Assembly (NCBI GenBank): GCA_934615235.1
Contig: CAKTTL010000033.1
Coordinates: 1 to 27,027, forward strand
Direction: 5' to 3'
DNA: 27,027 bases
Source: an uncultured Clostridia bacterium
GTDB taxonomy: Bacteria; Bacillota; Clostridia; Christensenellales; Aristaeellaceae
In this document: in pieces, positions 7,776 through 14,288 of the stretch
Position numbering within the stretch: position 1 is the stretch's first letter
Layout: every line of letters begins with the position of its first letter
Notes under the pieces: generated by a model
What the model was told of the DNA's origin: nothing
Seen by the model: only the letters and a program-made list of their open reading frames with translations
Databases searched by the model: none
Translations under genes and position numbers: made by a program

Positions 7776-8621
7776 TTAGCCCTTGATGCCGGTAGAGGCG
7801 ATGCCCTCCACGAGCGATTTCTGGAAAATCAAGAAGATAACGGTCGCCGGTACGATGGACAGGGTGGACATCGCCAGCGTGGAACCGATATCCGAGCCGG
7901 AAGACGGATCGTTAAACAGCTGCAGCGCAAGCGACACGGGGCGCATGCCGGCGCGGTTGACATACAGAAGCGCCGACAGGTAATCATCCCAGCGCCAGAT
8001 GAAGGAGAAAATCGCCGACGTGACCAGCGCGGGAACGATCAGCGGAAGAACGACATGGAAGAAAATGCCATAATACGAGCAGCCGTCAATCTTCGCCGCT
8101 TCATCCAGCGATTTCGGAATGCCGCTGATGAAATTCATGATCAGGTAAACGAAAAAGCCCTGAATGGCAAAGAAATAGGGCAGAATCATCGGGTAATAGG
8201 TTCCTACCCAGTTCAAATGGCGATACCACATGAACTGCGGGATCATCAGGATCTGCGCCGGGAGCATCATGGTGGACAGCACCAGCACGAAAAGCAGCTT
8301 GCGCATCCGGAACTTCAGGCGCTGCAGCGCGTAGGCCACGAAGGCCGACGACAGAAGCGTGCCAAACGTGGAAACCAGTGAGATGAAAAACGAGTTGGCA
8401 AAGAAAGTTCCGAAGGAATAGCCCATGAAGCCCTTCCAGCCGCGGGTATAGTTGTCCAGCGTCCAGGTGGTGGGAATCAGCCGGTCCGCCGTTGGCAGCA
8501 CCATGTCGGTGGGCTTAAAGGAGGAGAGCACCATCCAGAGCAGCGGATACACCATAATCAGCGCTCCGATAGAAACCAGAACATGATAAACGATTTCATT
8601 TACGCGATTTCTTCCAACCAT
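7776..8621 (-). CDS. Carbohydrate ABC transporter permease (MalG/UgpE type)
   Basis: Inner-membrane permease of the CUT1 family, the partner of the permease encoded just upstream. The 281-residue protein has six hydrophobic segments and the EAA loop that docks the ATPase, DEAAKIDGCSYYGIFFHVVLPL. The frame could start 7 codons earlier at a TTG overlapping the previous stop, but I chose the ATG at 8621 because AAAGGAGGAG stands just ahead of it. It is the last gene of its operon and is followed by a strong terminator. The transported sugar cannot be deduced. No ATPase gene accompanies it. Confidence 0.92.
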   Translation of the reverse strand: MVGRNRVNEIVYHVLVSIGALIMVYPLLWMVLSSFKPTDMVLPTADRLIPTTWTLDNYTRGWKGFMGYSFGTFFANSFFISLVSTFGTLLSSAFVAYALQRLKFRMRKLLFVLVLSTMMLPAQILMIPQFMWYRHLNWVGTYYPMILPYFFAIQGFFVYLIMNFISGIPKSLDEAAKIDGCSYYGIFFHVVLPLIVPALVTSAIFSFIWRWDDYLSALLYVNRAGMRPVSLALQLFNDPSSGSDIGSTLAMSTLSIVPATVIFLIFQKSLVEGIASTGIKG

Positions 8622-8638
8622 GCTTCTCTCCTCCTTTC

Positions 8639-9562
8639 TCAATCGTCATAAACCCATTTGCTTCGGGACCAGAACAGAAGCGCCGTAACCGCCGTGATAA
8701 TCACCAGCATAATCCACGCCAGCGCGGAAGCATAGCCCATCTGGCTTTTGCCAACCGCCGGGAAAGCCTTATTATACTGATACACCGTATAGAACAGCGT
8801 AGACTTTCGCGGATCGCCGTTGGTAATCAGCTTGCACTGCGTAAAAGCGAGGAAGGAATTGATCGTCTGCTGGACGAGATTGAAGAAGATGGTCGGCGTG
8901 ATGAGCGGAAGCGTAACCTTGAAAAACCGCTGGCGGCCGTTGGCGCCGTCCACATGCGCCGCTTCATAAAGCTCGCGCGGAATCTGCTTGAGCGCGGACA
9001 GGAAAATCAGCATGGAAGAGCCGAACTGCCAGACGGTCAGAATAATCAAGACCCAGATAGCAGGGCCTTCGCTGAACCAGTTATAGCCCTGCAGGAAAGG
9101 AAGCATTTTGCCGAGTATCGCGTTTACGGTGCCCGTAGATTCAAACATCCGCCGCCAGAGGATGGCCACGGCCACCGAGCCGCCGATGATAGAGGGCAGG
9201 TAAAACGTCGCCCGGTAGATGGGAACGGCTTTGGATTCGTGATTGAGAATCAGCGCGACAATCAGCGCGAAAACCACCTTGAGCGGCGTACCGATCAGGG
9301 CGTAGTAGCAGGTGACCCGCAGAGACTTGCGGAAAGTGGGATCCTTTGTAAAGATGGTGATATAATTATTCAGCCCCGTCCAGACGGGCGGATTCTGAAT
9401 ATCGTAACGGCAAAAGGAATAATAAAGAGACAACCCCATTGGGATGACCATAAACATAAGAAAACCGATAATGAACGGCAGGCTGAAGACATAGCCCGCC
9501 ACATTTTCCTGATTGATCCATGCGGCACAGCCGGTTTTTCTGCGCCGGGAAATGGCCGTCAT
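8639..9562 (-). CDS. Carbohydrate ABC transporter permease (MalF/UgpA type)
   Basis: Inner-membrane permease of the CUT1 sugar family, 307 residues, with a cytoplasmic basic N-terminus (SRRRK), six hydrophobic segments and the EAA loop YEAAHVDGANGRQRFFKVTLPL. The open frame runs 81 codons further upstream, but that part translates the intergenic repeat and hairpin. I chose the ATG at 9562 because AGGAGG lies nine bases ahead and the protein then begins like its homologues. The second permease follows within 20 bases. Between it and the upstream binding-protein gene are 273 bases with a hairpin and a repeat motif. Confidence 0.92.
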   Translation of the reverse strand: MTAISRRRKTGCAAWINQENVAGYVFSLPFIIGFLMFMVIPMGLSLYYSFCRYDIQNPPVWTGLNNYITIFTKDPTFRKSLRVTCYYALIGTPLKVVFALIVALILNHESKAVPIYRATFYLPSIIGGSVAVAILWRRMFESTGTVNAILGKMLPFLQGYNWFSEGPAIWVLIILTVWQFGSSMLIFLSALKQIPRELYEAAHVDGANGRQRFFKVTLPLITPTIFFNLVQQTINSFLAFTQCKLITNGDPRKSTLFYTVYQYNKAFPAVGKSQMGYASALAWIMLVIITAVTALLFWSRSKWVYDD

Positions 9563-9748
9563 ACCGAAAATCCTCCTCGTGTAATGTTGGCGGGCGGCGG
9601 ATTCGTTTCCCGTCGCCGCCTCTGCGTAAAACGGATACGATCTTTCCCCGCGGAGAAGCCATGCCGTCGCCGCACTGTAATCCTGTCGGACAAGCGCAGG
9701 GATTGTCAGGCGTATTTGAAAAGGAAAAACGCCGAGATTGTGTCTGAT

Positions 9749-9769
9749 GGAATTTTTCAGATACACCCT
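9749..9769 (-). repeat. Short dispersed repeat motif, copy 1
   Basis: On the minus strand this reads AGGGTGTATCTGAAAAATTCC. The core TGTATCTGAAAAATTCC recurs at 11478-11494, and AGGGTGTATCTGAAAAA recurs at 26941-26957. All copies lie between genes. The stretch from here to about 9590 shows no gene of its own and may be the body of a longer repeat. Confidence 0.6.
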
Positions 9770-9772
9770 ACT

Positions 9773-9798
9773 AAGGGGAGGACTTTCGTCCTCCCCTT
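9773..9798 (-). terminator. Intercistronic hairpin between binding-protein and permease genes
   Basis: AAGGGGAGGAC and GTCCTCCCCTT form an 11-base-pair stem with a 4-base loop, 38 bases after the binding-protein stop. No run of T follows on the minus strand, so it is more likely an mRNA-stabilising or processing stem, or a leaky terminator, than a full stop. Confidence 0.65.
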
Positions 9799-9835
9799 TC
9801 CGCATGCGCCATCAAAGCGGATAGCCGTTGGCGAA

Positions 9836-11179
9836 TCAGTAGTTGTCGGCAGCGATCTGCTGGATCATTTCAACCGCCATCTCGCCGGCCGCTTCGGCCG
9901 TCATATCGGTGTCCTTGAGCAGGCATTCCTCGGCGAGCATCTGGATGACCTCAGTCTGCGCGGTGCCGGCATAGCTGGGCAGCGGCGGGAAGATGGGGCT
10001 GCAATTGCCGTCGCCGACGAAAGCCAGATATTCGACGGACATGGGATACGTGGCGTCTGCTTTGCTCACCTCATCGGCGATCGCGGAGGCGACGTCCGTG
10101 CACGGCGGCACACCGCGCTCAGCGCGCAGAATGATATTGCCCTGCACGTCGTTCATCAGGTAGTTGAGGAAAGCGACCGCCATATCGGGGTTCTTGGTGT
10201 CCGTCGTCACGGCGAAGAACTGGCCGGGCTTCATGTAGTTGGACTTCACGGGGTCGAGGGACGGCCAGGTAGAGATGCCCAGTTCGATGCCGTCGGCCGT
10301 GGCGGCCTTCTGATACGCGGCGATCTGGTTGGAGAACGCAAGCGCGCACCAGCAGCGGACTTCGTTGGAAGAGCCGTAAACCAGCGGATACTGCGCCAGA
10401 TCGTTGGTGTTTACACCGGCAAGCTTATCGGTGTCGTACAGCCAGCCTTCCTTTACGCCGTCGATCAGGCGGGCGTAATAGCCGGCCATTTCCTCGGCCG
10501 TGGCGACCAGACCGTTTTCATCCCACAGGGCCGTGTAGCCCAGCGAACGGACGTAGTAGGTCAGCGGGTTTTCCGAGTTGCCGTCGCCATAGATGGTGCC
10601 GATGCCGGTCTTTTCGTAGATCGTGCGGGAAATTTCCGCAAACTCTTCCCAGGTGATGTTCATGGGAACCTCGATGCCGAGGGAATCGGTCAGCGTCTTA
10701 TTGTACAGCATGGCCGGCGCGTTCACGGCGCAGCACACGGCGTACAGACCGTCGCCTACCTTACCGGTATCGATGATGTTCTGCGGCATGGAGCTCAGAT
10801 CCAGCGCGCCGCTTTCCACGTAGGGGGTCAGGTCCAGCAGATCGCCGGCCTCCACCCACTGCTCGATGTAGGCGTAGTCCTGCTGCATGACGTCAGGCAG
10901 GTCGTTGTTGGCGGCGTTGGTGCTCATCAGCGCCCAGTAGTTGTTCCAGGACTGCGCGTTGAGGTTGAAAGTAATGTTCGGATAGTTCTGCGTGAAGTAA
11001 TCGGCCGCGTTTTTCGTTACTTCGTCGCGAACCTGATTGCCCCACCAGGCAAAGCTGAACTCGTAATCGCCCGCCGCCGCGGGATCATAGGTGCCGACTT
11101 CCAGACCGTCGGCCATCGCGGCCACCGCCATGGAAAGCGCCATAACAAGTGCAAGGGCTACCAACAGGACTTTTTTCAT
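9836..11179 (-). CDS. Extracellular sugar-binding protein of an ABC importer
   Basis: Family 1 solute-binding protein, 447 residues, that would capture an oligosaccharide outside the membrane and deliver it to the two permeases encoded downstream. The N-terminus is a clear signal peptide (KK, a long Leu/Val/Ala stretch, then AVAAMADG). No lipobox cysteine follows, so cleavage by signal peptidase I is predicted. The mature part has the usual family look (FAWWGNQVRDEVTK; later a YPLVYGSSNEV stretch). I chose the ATG at 11179, not the one five codons earlier, because GGGAGG lies seven bases before it and the signal peptide starts there. It is driven by a consensus promoter at 11233-11261. Confidence 0.92.
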   Translation of the reverse strand: MKKVLLVALALVMALSMAVAAMADGLEVGTYDPAAAGDYEFSFAWWGNQVRDEVTKNAADYFTQNYPNITFNLNAQSWNNYWALMSTNAANNDLPDVMQQDYAYIEQWVEAGDLLDLTPYVESGALDLSSMPQNIIDTGKVGDGLYAVCCAVNAPAMLYNKTLTDSLGIEVPMNITWEEFAEISRTIYEKTGIGTIYGDGNSENPLTYYVRSLGYTALWDENGLVATAEEMAGYYARLIDGVKEGWLYDTDKLAGVNTNDLAQYPLVYGSSNEVRCWCALAFSNQIAAYQKAATADGIELGISTWPSLDPVKSNYMKPGQFFAVTTDTKNPDMAVAFLNYLMNDVQGNIILRAERGVPPCTDVASAIADEVSKADATYPMSVEYLAFVGDGNCSPIFPPLPSYAGTAQTEVIQMLAEECLLKDTDMTAEAAGEMAVEMIQQIAADNY

Positions 11180-11232
11180 ACCGAAACCTCCCATTTTATC
11201 GGCTGCTTTTTGCGAAGCAGTCTGCTCCCATT

Positions 11233-11261
11233 ATTATACAAACTATCTAAACGTTTGTCAA
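11233..11261 (-). promoter_or_regulatory. Consensus promoter with palindrome in the spacer, sugar ABC operon
   Basis: On the minus strand TTGACA (11256-11261), 17 bases, TATAAT (11233-11238): a perfect sigma-A promoter. The spacer edge holds the palindrome AAACGTTT (11249-11256), with the CG centre seen in LacI-family operators; a repressor there would block RNA polymerase. The start codon is about 50 bases downstream of the -10. Repressor identity is inference. Confidence 0.85.
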
Positions 11262-11342
11262 CCTTGGATAAAATCACCAGATTTGTTTTACGGCATATTA
11301 TAAAATCAAAACCTTTTTTCTTTCGTCTTGCGGCGTTTTGCA

Positions 11343-11379
11343 GATAAAATAAAGGCCGTCAGCAGGAAGCTGTACGGCC
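11343..11379 (-). terminator. Terminator after the PhnP-like gene
   Basis: On the minus strand GGCCGT-A-CAGC pairs with GCTGACGGCC (one bulged base), loop TTCCT, followed by TTTATTTT. It lies about 150 bases after the stop at 11532 and separates the alpha-galactosidase region from the next ABC operon. The stretch 11380-11531 also holds two small GC-rich stem-loops (around 11411 and 11452) and a repeat motif, but no gene that I can support. Confidence 0.78.
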
Positions 11380-11477
11380 GGTATAATTCGAAAATATATA
11401 TGGAATATCGGGCGGCTTCGCCGCGTATGGACAGCACGCCGCCTCTCATCTGCCGCGCAAGCGGCCTTATAATAAGA

Positions 11478-11494
11478 TGTATCTGAAAAATTCC
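11478..11494 (+). repeat. Short dispersed repeat motif, copy 2
   Basis: TGTATCTGAAAAATTCC, identical to the core of the motif at 9749-9769 but in the opposite orientation. It lies 37 bases from the stop of the PhnP-like gene. Confidence 0.55.
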
Positions 11495-11531
11495 CTGAGA
11501 CTCCCTCACCGCCGATACGGCCGTCCGCTTT

Positions 11532-12374
11532 TTACGCCTCGACCACCTTTCCATCGTAGGCGATTTCAAAATGTTCCGGCCCCATCATTTCCTCCATTTC
11601 CCTGTGCAGCACGAGGCCGTTGTGGGAAAAGTGATGGCAGATAAACCGCGTAGTTTCCGTTGCGATCCCCTCGTCCAGCATGCGCCTGCGCGTTTCGATG
11701 TTCTGCTCCAGCGTCATGTGTCCATTATAATTCGATTTCGGCTTGCCCATGGTGCTGTCAAGGCTGACGACGGTCAGGGGAAGATTCGCCTGCATCCGCA
11801 GGTAATCCCACGTTTCCGCAGGGAATACCCCCGTATCGTTGCCGTACAGCAGTCGCACGCCGTCCTGCTCCAGCAGATAAATCAGGCTCTCCGGGCAGGA
11901 ATGCACGGCCTTCAGCGCAGTGACGGTCACGCCATCGATTTCCACCGTTTCAAACGGAGCCAGCACGCGGAAATTGATCTTTCCCTCCAGCCCCGGCTCC
12001 TTCATCAGCGCAGTGTGCAGGTATTCCTCCCAGACGCGGCCGGTGAACGCGCTGCCGTACAGCGTCATCGGGCTGCGATGCTCCAGATGCGCGAAAGGCT
12101 CAACGAACATGCTCATCTCTTCCCGGTTGAAGTGATCCATATGGGCGTGGGTCACGATAACGTTCCGCACATTGCCCAGGTCCAGCTGGAATTTCAGCTT
12201 CTGCGCATACAAATCAGGGGAAATATCGATCATCAGGCTATCGTTCACCATCGCGCCGGTGCGAAAGCGGAGGTCCTTACCTCCCCGGCGCGCCGCTTCG
12301 CGGCAAATCGGGCATTGGCAAAACACGGCGGGCATTCCCTCCGCCGCCGCTGTTCCAAGATATTGCAGCTTCAT
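11532..12374 (-). CDS. Metallo-beta-lactamase-fold hydrolase, PhnP-like
   Basis: A 280-residue cytoplasmic hydrolase of the MBL fold. It has the metal motif THAHMDH at residues 75-81, a later GNDTG and a C-terminal HHFSHNG, which supply the di-metal ligands. The N-terminal CQCPIC (Cys19, 21, 24 with the preceding FCQ) resembles the structural zinc site of PhnP, a cyclic phosphodiesterase. There are no phosphonate genes here, so a PhnP reaction should not be assumed; a phosphodiester or cyclic-ester substrate is the cautious reading. The ATG lies four bases after the AraC stop, with AGGAGG inside the AraC gene, so the two are translationally coupled. A terminator follows at 11343. Confidence 0.85.
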   Translation of the reverse strand: MKLQYLGTAAAEGMPAVFCQCPICREAARRGGKDLRFRTGAMVNDSLMIDISPDLYAQKLKFQLDLGNVRNVIVTHAHMDHFNREEMSMFVEPFAHLEHRSPMTLYGSAFTGRVWEEYLHTALMKEPGLEGKINFRVLAPFETVEIDGVTVTALKAVHSCPESLIYLLEQDGVRLLYGNDTGVFPAETWDYLRMQANLPLTVVSLDSTMGKPKSNYNGHMTLEQNIETRRRMLDEGIATETTRFICHHFSHNGLVLHREMEEMMGPEHFEIAYDGKVVEA

Positions 12375-12378
12375 AAAT

Positions 12379-14196
12379 TCAGTCTCCTCCTTTTTTCTGC
12401 GTTTTCTGCCGGCAGAATTGTCCGGGCGTTACGCCGGTAATCCGCTTAAAGAGCCGCATAAAATACTGCTCGCTTTGATACCCCGCCTTACGGGCGGCTT
12501 CGCCGACCGATGCGCCGCCTGCAAGCAATTCCTTGGCGCGCTCCACCCGGTAGCGCTGGATATATTCATTGGCGCTCAGGCCGGTAGCCTGGCGTATGAG
12601 CCGCTGCAGAACAGGCACCGTCATCTGACAGGCGGCTGCAAGTTCGCTCACGGGCAGCCGCCCGGCATAAAGCTGCATCAGGCGACTGTCCACCCGATGC
12701 AGGGCCGGCGGCTCGCGCGTTTCCCCGCGCGGACGGCTGATGCCCGTGCGACGCTGCGCCGCCATCAGGCACAGGCACTCCTGCGCCATCAGCGAGCCCA
12801 GGATATCCCCGGGCAGCGACATGCTGGCCGTCATCACCATCTGATTGATGAGCTGCCCCATCATTCCGCCGGCGTCCGTGAGCACCAGCCACGCGGCGGA
12901 CGAATCCGCCAATTCCGCATAGGCGGGATCAGCCTCATACATTTGCCGCACAGTGGGCACAGGCAGGGTCGTCGGCACCAGCGCCAGCTCGATGTTCAGC
13001 ATGCTTCCCTTCTGATTATGGCACAGCGTCAGCTGATGCCGCACGCCCGCATCCAGCCAGATATACTCGCCCTCGCGCACCGTTACCGGACTGCCGTCCG
13101 CCACGACGATGATTTCGCCCTCCTGCACATACATGATTTCCAGCAGCGGATGGGCATGATCCGTCACATCCTCTACCGCCTGCAAATCGGCATAATGCGA
13201 ATAGCTTGCCACTACCGGCACATAATCCGCCTGACGATACATCGCATCTCCCAGCGGGTGCATGCCCCCGGCTATGGGGCGTGAGCGCTCGGGGGACGCA
13301 TAGTTGATCACGCCGAACTGATCGCGCGCCGTCATGAAGTTGCTGGCGGTATTCAGCTGCCGGCTGTAGGCGCGCGGCGACTGTCCGTAGACCTTCTTGA
13401 ACAGCTTGGAAAACTGCTGTTCATTCGGCACTCCGCAGGAACGTCCTGCCGCCGCTACCGTCACATCGGAGCTGACCAGCAGCTTGCGCGCCTGCTCCAT
13501 GCGATAACGCAGCAGATACTCGCCAACCGTACAGTGCATCTCCGCGCGAAAAATGCGATGCAGATAATTCGGATGCAGGTGCACCGCCTCCGCCAGGCGC
13601 TCCATATCGATCTCTTCAGTATAGCGCCGTTGCAGATAGGCTACCGCCTGTTTCACATGGCCGTTTTGAATATTCGCGTCCGTTCCCGGCAGGACAACGG
13701 ACTCGCCGACCGCCGTCAGAATGGTTGCCAGCAGCAGTTCCTCCCCCGTCGAGGACAGGCGCAGCTTTTCATCGGTAAGGCTGGCGCGCAAAAGCGTCAG
13801 GCACAGGCGGATCACGCCCTGCGAGTCTACAAAAGGCAGACAGCTTTCCGCCTCTATCAGCTCCGCCACGCGCGTAAAGGCCGTCTGCCGCAGCTTTGCC
13901 GGCAGTTTCATCGCATTGCCGGGTGCAAGCGCCGTCAAGTCCATCTGTCCGTATGTCGCCAGTCTGGACTCCGTTATGACCTCATAGCGCGCGTCTTCCC
14001 CCAACAGCACCATTCGACTGCCGGAAAGGGTTTCCGAGCGCCGCTCCGTCCGTACGACAATTCGCCCGGCGTGGTTCCAGATGAGCCGCACGGCCCGTGC
14101 AGGCACATGATGCCATGAAGGCAGATAAGGCGTAGCGAGCGTCATGGAGGCCAGCGCAAAGCGCACGTCAGCCGGATAAGAACCATTTTCCCACAA
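12379..14196 (-). CDS. Tandem AraC-type regulator: two AraC units in one polypeptide
   Basis: A 605-residue transcription factor made of two complete AraC-like halves. Half one has a degenerate cupin-like sensor (about 35-95) and a double helix-turn-helix DNA-binding domain (about 180-280, with LAEAVHLHPNYLHRIFR and ending YGQSPRAYSR). Half two has a clearer cupin (about 345-400, DHAHPLLEIMYVQEGE) and a second DNA-binding domain (about 505-597, ending TGVTPGQFCR). Ordinary AraC proteins have about 250-300 residues and one such domain. The frame is open throughout with no sign of a frameshift. The start appears to be TTG at 14196, eight bases after GGGGAGG. Its position between alpha-galactosidase and the PhnP-like gene makes it the likely regulator of the sugar genes. 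It has its own promoter at 14234-14262. Confidence 0.88.
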   Translation of the reverse strand: MWENGSYPADVRFALASMTLATPYLPSWHHVPARAVRLIWNHAGRIVVRTERRSETLSGSRMVLLGEDARYEVITESRLATYGQMDLTALAPGNAMKLPAKLRQTAFTRVAELIEAESCLPFVDSQGVIRLCLTLLRASLTDEKLRLSSTGEELLLATILTAVGESVVLPGTDANIQNGHVKQAVAYLQRRYTEEIDMERLAEAVHLHPNYLHRIFRAEMHCTVGEYLLRYRMEQARKLLVSSDVTVAAAGRSCGVPNEQQFSKLFKKVYGQSPRAYSRQLNTASNFMTARDQFGVINYASPERSRPIAGGMHPLGDAMYRQADYVPVVASYSHYADLQAVEDVTDHAHPLLEIMYVQEGEIIVVADGSPVTVREGEYIWLDAGVRHQLTLCHNQKGSMLNIELALVPTTLPVPTVRQMYEADPAYAELADSSAAWLVLTDAGGMMGQLINQMVMTASMSLPGDILGSLMAQECLCLMAAQRRTGISRPRGETREPPALHRVDSRLMQLYAGRLPVSELAAACQMTVPVLQRLIRQATGLSANEYIQRYRVERAKELLAGGASVGEAARKAGYQSEQYFMRLFKRITGVTPGQFCRQKTQKKGGD

Positions 14197-14233
14197 AAAA
14201 GCCGCCTCCCCTCAACGCACGTTTTTCGCATAC

Positions 14234-14262
14234 AGCATAGCACCGCCGCACGCCGAACGCAA
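14234..14262 (-). promoter_or_regulatory. Promoter of the tandem AraC gene
   Basis: On the minus strand TTGCGT (14257-14262), 17 bases, TATGCT (14234-14239), with TGC directly before the -10. It lies in the 92-base gap after alpha-galactosidase. Confidence 0.6.
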
Positions 14263-14288
14263 GCGCCGGGAGAGGCGTATCGCGTATC

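Noticed and set aside
8954..11347. 797-codon open frame on the plus strand
   Set aside because: Antisense to the binding protein and permease genes and passes through a repeat, a hairpin and a promoter. No start signal.
11306..11569. 87-codon frame on the minus strand downstream of the PhnP-like gene
   Set aside because: It runs through a terminator, two stem-loops and a repeat motif and has no ribosome binding site.
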